This document shows, one piece after another, positions 40,466 through 52,557 of a stretch of 64,000 bases of DNA. The stretch is taken from positions 3,038,001-3,102,000 of the forward strand of contig JACONQ010000002.1 of assembly GCA_014281115.1 (NCBI GenBank), written 5' to 3'. The notes beneath the pieces are model-generated. The model saw only the letters and a list, made by a program, of their open reading frames with translations. It ran no database searches and had not been told where the DNA came from. The DNA is from Laburnicola sp. R22_1 (taxonomy: Eukaryota > Ascomycota > Dothideomycetes > Pleosporales > Didymosphaeriaceae). Made by a program: the position numbers and the translations under genes. The stretch's first letter is position 1, and each line of letters begins with the position of its first letter.

Positions 40466-41581
40466 CTACCACGTAAGCGTGCAGTTGCTCCACTTCTGTT
40501 CCATCGTCCTCCCTGTATCAAGCACCGTCACATTCGCACTCAACTTTGTAAACGGCTTCACTCCACCGCTCTTCGCAGCCCTCATTCCACTGATGGCCGC
40601 TGGCCTACTTGGGGGCAATCTCTGCTGGCAGACGCCACTTTTTCCTTGCCAGTACATCGAGTTGCCTGCACCGGCTTCTCGTGCCTCTGTGATCATCGTC
40701 GCATACTGGTGGAATATGGCGCTCCAGTTTGGTTCGATGGATCCGAATTGGCCTGGTACGTTCTCGTTGACTGGAAGTAGGGGTATAAAGTCAATGTTGT
40801 TCAGAAGAAGTGGGGGGAGGTACGTTGTGTATGTTTCATGAAGATCGAGAAAATCCTTTCTCTCGGGAAGATACTTCCTTTGGTAAAGAACCATCCACAT
40901 TGTATTAGGGATTTACTTACGGACAGAAACCACAGTATTTTGCGCGATGTTCTCGACCTGATTAGTTTGCGCGTAGTTATCCGGCACATGCGTATCTTGA
41001 TCGTAGTTGTTCCAGAAATTGGAGCCCGAAGACATGGGCTTGGAGATGTAGGCGCCGGAGAGGTCGAGGCTGTGGGCTACTTCGTGAATGATGACGGCGA
41101 TCATCGTCGTGGTGGGTTGTATGAAAGTGACGGAGCCTGCTGGGGTGTTAAATTCTGGTATGAAGAGGATGTGTTTGGGCGAGACGTAGGGGAGAGGAAG
41201 ACGTACCATTCGAGGCTGATGGGCGAGTCTGGATGGTGGCAGAATACCCATGGGTCGCCACACTGAGGAGGTATCAGTCATGCAACCGGGTACGATTGAA
41301 GAGAAATATACATCTGAATACTGAACGTTGAACACTTGGAAGTCTCTGGGGTTGACGCCTGCCCAGTTGTTGGCGATAGTGACGCACTCTTCGGGCACGG
41401 ATCCAGCGCTCCATTGTGCGTAGCTAAAACCCTTCTCTGGGAGGTTGGCTACGAGGCCAGGGGTCAGGTGGTCGAGGTTGGGGCGGAGTGGAGGCTTGGT
41501 AAGGCGGGCGTTTGGATCGCGTTGGGCGGAGACTGCGCCGACGGCGAGGAGTGTAGAAGCGAGAGTGGAGAAGACGCCCAT
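40466..41581 (-). CDS. Secreted HExxH protein, conidiation-specific protein 13-like (frame break)
   Basis: Signal peptide MGVFSTLASTLLAVGAVSAQ. Exons 41581-41312, 41262-41207, ~41154-40921 and 40770-40466. Blocks: ECVTIANNWAGVNPRDFQVF, CGDPWVFCHHPDSPISLEW, PLPYVSPKHILFIPEFNTPA, IIHEVAHSLD (HExxH zincin-like motif), NQVENIAQNTVVSV, VPGQFGSIEPNWSAIFHQY and CQQRLPPS. This matches the fungal con-13-type secreted family as I recall it; enzymatic activity is unproven. The intron 40771-40920 (GTAAGT...CCAG) joins NTVVSV to NENVPGQ in frame. Between CGDPWV...SLEW and PLPYVSPKH the frame changes by one base at about 41203-41210, and the obvious splice (41155-41206) produces a stop. A small lesion or an unusual splice is needed. 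It converges on the ABC transporter with only 101 bp between stops. Confidence 0.65.
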
Positions 41582-43345
41582 GATGATGAATGTAGATGAA
41601 GTGCGAAACTATTCTTCGATGAATCCATGACGAGTCGCTGAAAACGGCTCCTTAGATGCGTTTTTGCTTCCTGCTTTGATATGGAGGGTGGCATGTTCAC
41701 TAGAACGGTGGCTGTGATGTTGTCTTGGATCGACGTACTCCTCCCCATCTTGAACGGTCACACATTGCATTCTCGCCTGCTGATAGGTGCGATCGTCAAG
41801 TGGTAATGAGACTCTGGGGGAAGTTTCTGTAATCATGTCCCCTGTTCGTAAGACACGAGACGAAGGAAATTGATCCTTCACGCCCTGCGCGCCTCTTCGC
41901 AATTCGCTCGTTAGGTACAGTAGCTGTAGAGAAGTAGGTGTGTTACAGTGTGACTCCGCACATCGTGAATGCTAGTGTAGGTAAGAGATCCGCGCAAGTA
42001 ATGCTGCATACATACATTAATACCAACCAGCTCTAAGTCTATTCTAATACACTGCATGCCTAACTACATTTTGAGCGAATCACGTATATCGGTTCTGAGA
42101 TTAGTGATTGTGGCGTTTTTCATTGGTTCCTAATATGCTTATGCTTACTGTTCGTAAGTGTGAGAGTGTTTACCATAGTCACATGCGCATTCCATGGCTT
42201 CCGAGGCCCCCAACTAAAGTCAGAAAAGGATTTCAATTGTCATAACCATGAACACAGAGTAACTCGTGCGTAAGAAGATATGCCTGTGCCAAGCTGCCGA
42301 AGGCAACCATATTACACGTGAAAAGTTCTTGCTTTGCAAGTGTTAGCGTTCGGGTCGAGAAGAGAGGTCCCTCGCGCATCTATAGAATTACCTGAAAACT
42401 ATTCCCCCATTGTATAAGTTGAAAATGTTAGTTTTGCGATGTGTGTTGGTACTTTAAAACCCAAACTCTTTAAAGATGCGTGTCATTCTGCGGCGCCTGC
42501 AAGATCTTCAGCACCTCTCCTAACCGTATCGCATTTCTTCTTCAAGCAGTGCAAATTGTCGTTAACCGTGAAGAAAAGAGCATGAGACTAACTATACTAG
42601 ATCGTAGATTCTGTTTGTCAAACAGGAGCACCTGTGAGGGCTCTGCTTTTTGGGTTATTTTATTTAAGACTATACCCTTCGTCGGCCTAAAGCAAAGCGC
42701 ACATGTTTGATATTACAAGGTTTGCGAGAACCTTTAGGCTTATAAAGCCTAGATAACGTGACTATAACATTCTGTGACTATGAAGAGAACTCGCACATAA
42801 CTAACAACACGACCTATATATACATATGGAATAAGTATGTACATAAATTAATTTGTTCTCTTTAAATGTGTTTAGATGTATTCTTTATTATATTGGACTT
42901 CTTTCACTTTCACCTTCACCTTCACCTTCACCTTCACCTTCACTTTCACTTTCACGCTCACTTATCGCAATTAAACGTTGAACTTTGCGATCAGTAAGCG
43001 CGAACTGTTTGTCTCCTTGCACAAATATTTTCCTTTCCCTATATAAACCCGCCCTTCGCTCTATACTTTACTATAACCGCTGCCTTAATACTTATAATTG
43101 AATCTGCGCTGCACCACTCGCACAAATGGTACGTAATCTAGAGGTACAATGCCTAAAGAGTTATTTTCTCAAGCGGCTTTGATGAGTTTTACTGAAATTT
43201 CTTGACGGTTAGGCATCTTCAGCAACACAACGCGAACAGAAAACGGCGCGACCAGTGATTGCGATTCCCAACTGTCCGCACGCCTCCAATCCACCCTCTC
43301 CGTGAATACTTGTCTACTGACCCTCTCAATTTCATGCACTAAACC
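41582..43345. other. Intergenic region with hexanucleotide repeat
   Basis: 1.76 kb between the con-13-like start and the BTB gene. Composition is average. It contains the CACCTT repeat at 42901-42957. ORFs here are short and unsupported. Confidence 0.5.
42901..42957. repeat. (TTCACC/TTCACT)n microsatellite
   Basis: About nine tandem hexanucleotides, mostly CACCTT flanked by CACTTT variants, 390 bp upstream of the BTB start codon. It lies in a TATA-containing leader-like stretch (TATATAAACCCG at 43040). Confidence 0.85.
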
Positions 43346-44005
43346 ATGTCTAGGAGCGACTACGGTTCCATGATCACCATAGATGTCGGTGCAGGCGATG
43401 ACGTCCGCAAGTTCTACACACACAAAGGCCTTCTGACGCACTACTCCGCATACTTTCGTGCCGCCCTCAAAGAACACTGGCGTGAAGGAAGCACCAAGGT
43501 CGTAGCGCTTTCCGACGAAGACCCAAAAGTATTTGAAGTCGTCTTCCGCTGGCTGTACTCGAAGCGGTTCTATACCGACTTGACCGAACATGGTAGAATT
43601 CCGGTCACACATACTCTCATCATGAAGACCTATCTGCTCGGAGACTTTCTCCAAATGCCAGAACTTTGCAACGCTGCAATCAATGTATTTGCGCAGAAAC
43701 AAATGCAAGAGCAGATGTACGAGGTTTCTCTAGTCGAGCACATATACGAGAATACGCTGCCGGGGAACTGCATGCGGAAATTCCTTGTGCAGGCGGCTAC
43801 CGAAGGCTATCGCTGGGATTACGCAACCGAACACTCTGATTTATTCCCAAAAGAGTTCTTGTTGGACGTCATCCTCGCAGCCACGAAGAATCAATGGCCA
43901 CTCGGAAGACGCTTTAAGACGATAGAGGAATGGGAGGACTACACCAAAGGCTCTATGTGCGATTATCATGAGCATACAAACATGAGGTTCGCCCATGTCA
44001 ACTGA
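43346..44005 (+). CDS. BTB/POZ domain protein
   Basis: Single exon, 219 aa. The BTB/POZ fold occupies roughly residues 8-125: MITIDVGAGDDVRKFYTHKG, LLTHYSAYFRAALKEHWREG, then VVALSDEDPKVFEVVFRWLYS. The tail TYLLGDFLQMPELCNAAIN is the usual BTB C-terminal helix pair. These stand-alone fungal BTB proteins are very numerous and fast evolving. Some are thought to be substrate adaptors for Cul3 ligases, but the function of this one is unknown. No second domain such as MATH, Kelch or BACK is visible. The start MSRSDYGSM gives a compact leader. Confidence 0.82.
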   Translation: MSRSDYGSMITIDVGAGDDVRKFYTHKGLLTHYSAYFRAALKEHWREGSTKVVALSDEDPKVFEVVFRWLYSKRFYTDLTEHGRIPVTHTLIMKTYLLGDFLQMPELCNAAINVFAQKQMQEQMYEVSLVEHIYENTLPGNCMRKFLVQAATEGYRWDYATEHSDLFPKEFLLDVILAATKNQWPLGRRFKTIEEWEDYTKGSMCDYHEHTNMRFAHVN

Positions 44006-45230
44006 TTAAGTAAGTCAATTTGAAACGCTACACCTTCTGCCTTCTGCACCCCGACAGAAGTAAAACCGAACATCTCAAGCTTGCACTTCCTAGGCAGTGC
44101 TTTGCGTACATTGCGGTCCTTCAAGTGCTCATGAGGGGACAGACGTGCTGCACACAACCTTTTCCCCTGGCCTTCCGCACCATTAGATTGGACTTCATGC
44201 ACTGTGCAGCCTTAATATATGGGAAAGAGACGTCATCCTCTACCAGGGTGTTATTTTCATGCAAGAGTGGGCTGAGCCAAAGGGCGCCTAGATTCTCAAA
44301 ACCTAGCATAAACTTGAGGCCTGAGACAGAACCCTCTCAATATTTTCGACTGAATGGAACCGATAGCGCGTACTACATACCGACTGTGAAATGTGATTAC
44401 CTAAAACGCGGTATCTTCGCCCGCATGAACTAAACCTATGCATACTAAGCAATGTGGGATATCGTGTTACTATCGATCGCGGACATTTTGAACTCGACGT
44501 GGTGTGGTGGTGCTCATGCTTTGTGAAGTAGGCTGTACATTGGCAAGTCGACTCCATCATGTGCTGAGCATATGAGCTAGCTAGGTAGACTTCACCTGTA
44601 TCTTTGAGATTATCTTTCACCAATGTTATTGTTAGGGATCATGAATAGTTACAATTCGTGGCCATTAGCTTTGATACAGCGTTGGACGCATAGCGCATAG
44701 ACAAATCCATCTTACCATTTCTTTGATTGAAAGCGATGGTAACGTTTAGGAGTACTGGAATCTTTAAATTTAGCTTTGCATATAGGCATCTGTATAAGGT
44801 TGAGTTAACGATAAGGGTAATAAGTGAATGAATGAATAGGTGATGTATTGTCGAAGAGGTTCGTGAACTGGCTGGAGATTTCATGCGCTTCGCTTACTAC
44901 TCTCGGCTTAGCTTCGTTCATGCAACCTTGGAATCGCACTGATATAGGCAGTCAACTTCCTCTTTTGAACATCGCGCTTTGTCCGTCCTGTCTCCGTTTC
45001 CATACTTGCATATGTGCTAGACCATAATCTTCTCATTATTCCGCGAACTAATCTGAATCAACTCGTCGTTTTTTTTGGTGACATTGCAGGGCGCAAGAAC
45101 TTTTTATCGAAGCTGTATTCGGCTAATCACTGGATTGGTGGCTAGATGTACAGTTTCTCCGTCCAATGTCCCTTTGATCATCGGCGCATCCTCCTTTAGG
45201 ACTACTTTATACGCTATGGAATAACACTAG
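44006..45230. other. Gene-poor transition to AT-rich block
   Basis: 1.2 kb, average to slightly AT-rich. A frame at 44020-44433 is open but unconserved in appearance. A short GAAT microsatellite lies near 44825. I see nothing else. Confidence 0.5.
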
Positions 45231-45483
45231 CTATAAATTTTTAAAAGTTCTTATTAGTTAAAACAATATATCGATCTTCACGTAAGGCATTAGGGTTTAT
45301 CTGGATACTTAGTAACGTTGCGGTGGGGTTATGGTTACTTGGCCCCTTGCGGCTAATACTTACTTTTCCTGCGTAAAAGGCCGTGCTCTATACAGCCTAT
45401 CTAGCTTAATAATAATCTATACTTAATAATAATATTTTTATAAAAACTACTTAAGAATATAAAAATTATAACTTTTCTTTTAC

Positions 45484-45588
45484 ACTCTTTTTAATTACTA
45501 AGCAAGGGGCTCTGCTTTTTTATTATATTATTTAAGATAAAAGCCTTTGTTGTTCTATCCCTAGGTAGATTTAATTAACGCCACATAA
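45484..45588 (+). repeat. Dispersed ~100-bp repeat, copy 4
   Basis: Forward copy with CTCTTTTTAATTACTAAGCA at the start and CCCTAGGTAGATTTAATTAA near the end. It lies inside the AT-rich block and is not obviously paired with a reverse copy. Confidence 0.8.
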
Positions 45589-45725
45589 CTTTTTTACCTA
45601 GATAAAATATATAAAGATACTAAGTAGGCGTTTTATATTATTATAAATACTAATTTATAAGTATTTATATTATATAGTTATATAGTTTTAACACTAAAAT
45701 TATAATAAATTTAACTTTTAGAAGT

Positions 45726-45769
45726 TAAAATTACGTTAAAATTACATTAAAATTACATTAAAATTACAC
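45726..45769. repeat. 11-bp tandem repeat (ATTACATTAAA)
   Basis: About four copies of an AAATTACATTA unit, one with G for A (ATTACGTTAAA), within the AT-rich block. Confidence 0.8.
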
Positions 45770-46097
45770 CTTATATTAGGAAAGTTTTTCTACTTAACTA
45801 TGTGTATAGTGTGCAGACATGCGTAGACTTACGTATTTATATATATTTATATATAAGCAATTTACTAGTATAAAAATGCTTAGAGATATATAGATATGTA
45901 TAGACTTACGTAGATATATATAAATAGTCTAAATAAGTAATTTTTTTAAATCTTTATAACCTTTTTACTAGGAAAGCTATAATTTTAATTTTTTTAATAG
46001 ATTTATAGAGGAAATACTAGTCTTTAGGTATTTAATTTAAAAATACTATTTTTATTACATAATTAGTTAGTAATTAATAAAAAACTCTTTATTTTAC

Positions 46098-46153
46098 TAG
46101 TTATTATATATATTACGTAATATTATTATATATATTACGTAATATTATTATAT
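46098..46153. repeat. ~24-bp tandem duplication
   Basis: The stretch TTATATATATTACGTAATA is repeated twice in succession and then starts a third time. ACGT in each unit is one of the few CpG sites left in this block. Confidence 0.75.
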
Positions 46154-46565
46154 AAAAATATAGTACTAATAAATTATTATATAAATTTTTAACAAAGTTA
46201 TAATAATAATAAAGTAGTGAAAAAGTTATTAAAGTTTAAACTTTTTAAAGTAGTGTTTTTGCTAAGCCACTAATTTTTGTCTAATCTAATTCTTTTAAAT
46301 AATTATAAAACTATATTTTTCTATTTTTAAACCTATAAAACCTAGAATTTAGAATTAGGTAGTAGTTCTATATAACACGCTAGTAATTAATACTATTATA
46401 TTAACTAGTAATTACTATCTAGTAAGAGACTTTAACTTTATACTTTAAAAAATCTTTTTTAAAAAGCTTACTAAGCAATTTACTAAGTAGCTTACTAAGC
46501 TTTTTTTAAATTCTAGCTAATTGAAAAGCTTTATTTGCTAATTAATTAGTATTATTTTAATAACA

Positions 46566-46745
46566 TAGGTGCTATAGATGCCCTATATGCCCTAGGTGCT
46601 CTAGGTGTACTAGTGGTATAGGTGCGCATTTTTATATAACCTTACGCATACATAAACTAAAAAAAAAGTAGTATTATAGGTGCGCTTAGAGCGCTTTTAG
46701 TGCGTAGGTGTGTGTAGAGCTGCCTAGGTGCTATAGGTGTGCATG
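46566..46745. repeat. Decayed CTAGGTG-rich tandem region
   Basis: Repeated words of the form (T/C)TAGGTGC(T/A) and TATAGGTGC occur about ten times with irregular spacing. It is probably an eroded minisatellite. GC content is locally higher than in the surrounding AT-rich block. Confidence 0.55.
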
Positions 46746-47053
46746 CGCGCTTAAAATTTTTCCTACTAGTAATATACTATAAATAAAGCTCTTATTAAAC
46801 TATATAATTAAAAATATAATTACCTAGCAATTTATTATATAAATTACATTTTTTATTATTAAGCTAGTTAGGCTATGCGTAGCACGGCCTTTCTCGCAGA
46901 AACACTGAGTATTAGCCGCAAGGTGCCGAGATTAGGATCTGCGATAACAATAATAATGTGCCTTTCCCTCGCCAGGGACCGTTGTAGTCCCCGAGTCTCA
47001 AACAGCGCCTGCTTTAATGCCTGGGTGCAACCGCCTCGCCGAAACTTTTCAAA

Positions 47054-49802
47054 ATGCTGTTCTCAACAATGAGAGCCGTTTTCTTAGGAAGCCTCACAGG
47101 TCTCGCAATCGGTCAAGATGATCTAGGACTCTCGGGTGGATACACCAATCTTCAGTCAACCGATTTTAAGGCCTCGCTCGTCAAAAGTTCAGGAACGCTC
47201 GCTTCTCTCAACGTTAGTCGAACCGGCTACAACTTTATGCCCACTGATTTTTTGCCCAAACTGGCTCAAAATGGTGCTCATCATCTCGGCGATGTGACTT
47301 TTCAATATCGAACGTCAAGCAGCGAATCATGGACGAGCGTTGACTCTGCGGAATCCAGAAAAGCAGTCCTTCAGCAGACCCAGCTGGGATCTGGAGTTCT
47401 TGCGGGTGCGGACTTAGCACCTACGCTTGGTAACAATCGTTCGCTCAAGGTTACCCGAGAATGGCTATCCGCAGGCAGTGGCCTTGCACTGCGTTTCAAC
47501 TTCACAAACACTGGTACTTCTTCAATAGAACTCGGGAGTTTGGGTTTGCCGATCGCGATCAACAACATTTTCACGAACCGTCTGGCAACTGATACACAAG
47601 CAAAGTGCTCCTTTGCCGACCCCTACATTGGGCTGGATGCGGGCTTCGTTAGGGTCTCGCCACTATCAGGAACTGGCAATGCACTTGTTATCACCCCTCT
47701 GGGTTCAAGCGGGTTTGAAGCATGGCGCTTCCTTGAGGAATCATGGGGCTCCTTTGGCTATCAAGGGCAGACATATGAGGGCAACTATGAGTGGGAAGTG
47801 CACAGTCTAGCATATTCCCAGAACGAGTGGAACAGCACCAAGCCATGGAACAGCGCCACGTCGAAGAAGTTGAAGGCTGGAGAGGTTTATTCGGTCGGGC
47901 TCAGGTTTTCACTTGCAGACTCCATTCAAACTATCGAAGATGCTGTGGCTCGGAGCGGTACGCCTGTCGCTGTTGGTATTCCTGGCTACGTGGTACCTGC
48001 GGACCTCACTGCTCGATTGTATCTGAACCACTCGTCTGCAGTGAAAAGTATCGATGCAGCGGATTTTGCCGTCACAGGACCTTCCACCACACCAGCAGGA
48101 TCGTTATACTTGCTCACCCCCAAAAGCTCAGCTTGGGGTCGATCGCGCGTCACCATTACATACGCCGACAACAAAAAGCAAACAGTGCACTACCACATCA
48201 CAAAATCAGCCTCGTCTACTCTCGCAGACATGGGTAACTTTTTCACGACGAAAGCGTACTACAAAAACACTGCAGACCCATTCAAGAGAGCACCATCGAT
48301 CATGACATATGACTACGAAGCTGGCAAGATTGCAGAACAAGACAGCCGTGTCTGGATTACCGGTCTAAGCGATGAAGGTGGAACGGGTGCTTACCTTGCA
48401 ACGGCGATGAAAGAGTTTGTACAGCCGACCGCAAAGGAGGTCTCACTGTTCGACGACTTCGTCCATGATACTGTTGTGGGTACGCTGCAGCAAAATGGAA
48501 GCTTTGGCGTCGTTGCCAGCGCTTTCTATTACCAGCCCAACGCTGTGAATTATACGTACAACTCAGCCTTTGACTGGACGTCTTGGACATCCTGGGACAT
48601 GGCACGTGCGTATACAACGCGCCGTGCGTACAACTATATTCATCCCGTTGCTGCATACTGGTCGCTGTACCGCGTCGCGAGAAACTATCCTGATCAGAAG
48701 CTTCGCGCTGACTGGTCGTGGTATTTGGGCAGGGCTTTCAACACTACGCAATTCTGTCTCTCTAACAGAGCTAGAAACTGCGACTACGGCCTTGTTGGAC
48801 TCATGGGCGAGTGGGTACTGGGTGAACTTCTCGAAGATCTTAAGAGAGAAGGTATGATGGCCCAAGTAACCGCGCTGGAGGCAACGATGCGCTATCGCGC
48901 CGACTTATGGGAAACTGAAGCAGTGCCGTTTGGCAGCGAAATGGCCTGGGACAGCACGGGCCAGGAGGGCGTATACTACTGGACGAAGTATGTTAACTCC
49001 AAAGCCACTATCTCTAATACTAACGCTATGCAGTTACTTCAAGCTCCCAATTACCCCCACAAAAGCTATTAACTCCATCTTTGCCTACATGCCAACCGTG
49101 CCTCACTGGGGATGGAATGGCAACGCTCGTCGTTACTGGGACTTCAACTATGCAGCCAAGATCACGCAAACAGAGCGTCAACTACATCACTACGGCTCAG
49201 GCTTGAACTCTCTCCCGATGCTCTCGTACTATGAACAACATCCTACTGACCTCTACGCTCTACGCGTCGGGTATGGTGGGAACATGGCGCCGCTGTCTAA
49301 TATCCACCAAGACGGTTTTGCGAGCGCTGCATTCCACAGCTTCCCAGACCTCCTCAAGTGGGACCCATACAGCGGCGACTACGGACCAGGCTTTCTAGGC
49401 TTGAGCTTGGGCCAATGCGTGTACATTCTCAGCAACACGAAGTACGGAGACGTGGCCTTCGGTGGCAATTTACTGTCCACTTCAGGCGCGTCGAAGATAT
49501 CAGTGGAGCCCAAAGATGCCGTGAAGAGACGCGTCTTCATTGCAGATCTGGGACTGAAAGTCGAGATCAGCGCTGGTATCATCCAGAAGGTTGATTTCGA
49601 AAAGAGCGCCAGCAAAGTGACGTTGACGCTTGTACCGGCTGTCGCTAATGATGTTATGCAGGCCAAGTCGGCTATCGTGTGGTTGAAGCAGCCGACTTCG
49701 ATGACAATGGGATATGCTGTTTCCGGTGCGAGCAAGGCGAGAGGTGGATGGTCGGTTGATTTGTCGAGTGGTAAGGCCACAGTGCATATTACGAAGGCTT
49801 GA
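47054..49802 (+). CDS. Secreted DUF5695 protein (glycoside-hydrolase-like)
   Basis: Two exons, 47054-48987 and 49034-49802, with intron 48988-49033 (GTATGT...ATGCAG). They give 900 aa in one frame. A hydrophobic signal sequence MRAVFLGSLTGLAIGQ begins at the second Met. Family blocks of DUF5695 include DLGLSGGYTNLQSTDFKASL, LGDVTFQYR, IFTNRLATDTQAKCSFADPY, GFEAWRFLEESWGSFGYQG, the helical-barrel-like MTYDYEAGKIAEQDSRVWIT and LSDEGGTGAYLATAMKEF, and WASGYWV-like helices further on. An (alpha/alpha) barrel carbohydrate-active enzyme is likely; the substrate is not inferable. The gene starts about 180 bp from a RIP-type AT-rich block, a location often associated with lineage-specific secreted proteins, although this family is widespread. 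Confidence 0.82.
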
Positions 49803-50771
49803 TGCTTCGACATGGGGAGTGCAAATATGAAATAATTAAGATAGCTCCATCTGTACAGAAACACAGTACTTCAAAATGTCCGAGTGTTTATTTGGGTCTC
49901 ATGCATCCATCAGATTCTCGATCATCATGTCAAACGAAACGTAACGGATGTCGATGCGCTGTCGAATCAACACTGCGCGTCGCTTAGAGAGAACCGAGTT
50001 GCAGTAGTCTAGTTCTCCACACTCACCGTCGTTTAGGTAGCTAGCGTAGCATGCATTTCAACAAGCCGCTGTAACCGCATTCGGATCCATCCGTGGGGTT
50101 TCTCTTAGGATAACAACGTGGCAAACTAATAAGACTTCAGCTTAAACGAGAATGTCTCAATGCAGTTACCACAGCGCCCTTCACAAAGCCTCGACAGTTC
50201 TTTGCCCTCGAATCTCGATAGAGACAAGTGTAACGAATCCCCCGCGCGGGGCTGAGCCTCCCGTACCGCGGATGTGGCGTCCTCTGGCTTGCGTAATAAC
50301 CGAACCACAATACGAGAGCATCGAGTCCTCAAAGCATTGTCGACGGAGTACGCGAGATGTCGCAAACATCAATCAATCAAATGGACGTGTGTTGAACGAG
50401 CGGCACAGGCCCCACTGTGGAAATTACGATATGTATTGGCAAACAAGGTTGTATATCGAAAACTGGGGTCTGTGTACGACGCTGTACGGCAACAGTGCGA
50501 GGTTGAGGCATGGATGTGCGCTACTGCACAACGTATTTGTTGGGCCTTTTGGTGTTGCCCCAATCAGCGACAGAGATAAGGCACAACACTGAAACTAGAG
50601 CCTTTTCTGCAGAGCTTAAGTGTCTGAAGGGTGGCTGCGTCGGAAAAAGTAGGAGAAACGGTTTTCGTGTTCGTAGGGTATTAGTCTATGTATAGTACAA
50701 CATGCGTAGGTGCTTGATTCCCTGTACGTGCGCCGTGATGCAGACGCATCCCAAAAAGTGAAACGCGGAAG
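49803..50771. other. Convergent intergenic region
   Basis: 970 bp between the 3' ends of the DUF5695 gene and the GH16 gene. Several overlapping frames are open at 50120-50700 on both strands, without recognisable content. No repeat was identified. Confidence 0.5.
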
Positions 50772-52557
50772 CTAGCAACTTCCTTCCTGCCACATTTTGA
50801 CGTTTTTCACAGTCATGCCACGGTCGTTGCCCTCGCCCCAGGTTGGGAGCCACTCATCCTTCGCTGCTGCATGTCAGCATCTATCCGGGAGGCGCACTAG
50901 AAATCATGACAAACATACCTTTGATGAAGTCGGCCCGAGCGGAAGGGCTGTCATCAACCCAAGGCTTGTTGCCTTTGCCCTCACTGTCGCGCAGTTAGCC
51001 AGGCCATTCCTCATCAGCTTAGCGTGAACACTTACTAGAACCACCCATTTGACGCACCGACAGCAACATTCAAGATCAGGAAGAAGTTCTCGTCGAAAGG
51101 AGTGTTCGTGTTGCCAGTCTTGTCCCACGGGTTCTCCACGAGGCTGTTGTTCGCAGTGGCGCCCGCGAATTGGCCCGCATCCCACAGTGTCACCTTAGGA
51201 TCGAACTTCATGTAAAAGACCTGCTTCAGCCTGCTGTCCAAGTAGGTGAAGAGATAATCCTTTGTCCATTGCAGTCCGTAGGTGTGATAATCTTTGGAGA
51301 AATCGGTGCGACGCAGAAACGTGGTGCCGTATGTCTTCCAGTATGCGTCGAGTTTAGTTATAGGACCCCAGTGCAGGGTGGATGTCACGCCGTCACGGCC
51401 AAGAGGGTATTTGTAGTCGTTGCCGCGGAGTTCAGCGATATCGATTTCGCCGCTTGCGGGCCAGGGACCGTACTTTGACTCTTCGGGCATCATCCTGTAT
51501 ACGGTCAGTTTCGTGGAACTGCGGAAATGTAGAGAGTGTCCTACCAGATGGCGGGCCACAGCCAGTCACCTCGAGGCATCTTGGCCACGACCTCAACACG
51601 GCCATACTTGATAAATTTCTTGCCCTTTGTCGAAAGACGAGCCGACCTCACAGGTGGAAGGATCGTGCCGACAGTGTTGTTTGACCTGACCGAGCAGTCC
51701 TTGTAGTTGCTAGAAGTGCAGCTGCCATCACCACCGCTTTTTGTGAGGTTGAGTGTGTATCTGTTGAAGAGTTGCTCTTCAGTGATGTCGGTGCTTTCCG
51801 TCGTTAGGGTCGGAACGATGTGCAGACCATCGGCGTCTGTGAATGTGTTCTTGGAGTCCTTTGTGGTCCAATCGAATGAGCCAGTACCAAATCCTCCTAC
51901 CTGTCCCATGTGTTAATATGTGTGATATAGTTGTTTCAAAACAGACCAAGGCGGGAGGCTAAGGAAACGCCACCGAGCTTGGCTATAGGTCTGGGTCTGG
52001 AAAAGAGTGAAAACATACCTGAATTTCATGCGTCCAGTGCGCATCGTCAATGCCGTTGCCATCGAAGTTATCGTCCATGATCAAGCAGTACTGCACCGTG
52101 TTAGCGTAGCTTCTGTGCATGTTACAGCAAAACTCACATCAGAACCAGTTGGCGCAGCCCTCATGCCATCGTACACCAAAAATCCGCAAATCGCGAAACC
52201 AATGACGATAGCACCATACACAATATAATTACTGTATTTGGTCCGCTGTAAACGCTTGTCGCCTGCCCAAGGCTGATTGTATCTGTAAGAAACGTTAGTT
52301 GCGCGACCACAGCACTAAAAAAAATAGGTTAACACTTACTCTCCCTTCAGCCGGAAAGTCTGGTATTGGTACCGCGGTTTCGGTAGGAGTGTAGACCGGA
52401 AAATGCCTGATGAGCCTGAGCCCGACCCGTTGGCAGAGGATGGTGGTATCGGATCGATTGAGAGTGAAGTTCCTCTCGCGGCGGGAGCCTGAGCGGCATT
52501 CTTCTCGTTCTTGCTACTAGCATCCTTCTTACCGACCTTGAAGCTGAAGAAACCCAT
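50772..52557 (-). CDS. Membrane-anchored GH16 endo-beta-1,3-glucanase-like protein
   Basis: Seven exons (52557-52340, 52282-52138, 52090-52019, 51900-51545, 51494-51036, 50983-50919, 50863-50772) join to 468 aa with all phases consistent. A cytosolic Ser/Gly-rich N-terminus precedes one transmembrane segment (YIVYGAIVIGFAICGFLVY, about residues 92-110), giving a type II orientation. The catalytic GH16 domain has WTHEIQVGGFGTGSFDW, ARLSTKGKKFIKYGRVEVVA, LWPAIWMMPEES, the nucleophile/acid motif GEIDIAEL (about 279-286), YHTYGLQWTKDYLFTYLD and FFLILNVAVG. It is related to fungal GH16 glucanases and beta-glucan-binding proteins acting on cell-wall or environmental beta-1,3-glucan. Localisation in the secretory pathway or plasma membrane is inferred. 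An additional intron than drawn is possible near the last exon (AKDEWLPTW). Confidence 0.87.

Larger units (their letters stand above)
45231..46870. repeat. AT-rich, RIP-like repeat block
   Basis: Extremely AT-rich with no open frames. It contains one copy of the ~100-bp dispersed repeat (45484-45588), an 11-bp tandem repeat (45726-45769), a ~24-bp tandem duplication (46098-46153) and a decayed CTAGGTG-rich tandem stretch (46566-46745). It ends sharply about 180 bp upstream of the DUF5695 gene. Confidence 0.85.

Noticed and set aside
40365..40841. 158-aa + strand ORF after the ABC transporter
   Set aside because: Antisense to the last exon of the con-13-like gene, which carries family blocks (FGSIEPNWSAIFHQY) and a frame-restoring splice.
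41609..41902. 97-aa minus-strand ORF upstream of the con-13-like gene
   Set aside because: No recognised domain, lies in the expected promoter and leader, and has no splice link to the downstream signal peptide start.
42901..42957. Possible CRISPR-like or telomere-like array
   Set aside because: Simple hexanucleotide microsatellite without spacers; the organism is a eukaryote, and the unit is not TTAGGG.
43169..43708. 179-aa minus-strand ORF
   Set aside because: Reverse-strand shadow of the BTB gene.
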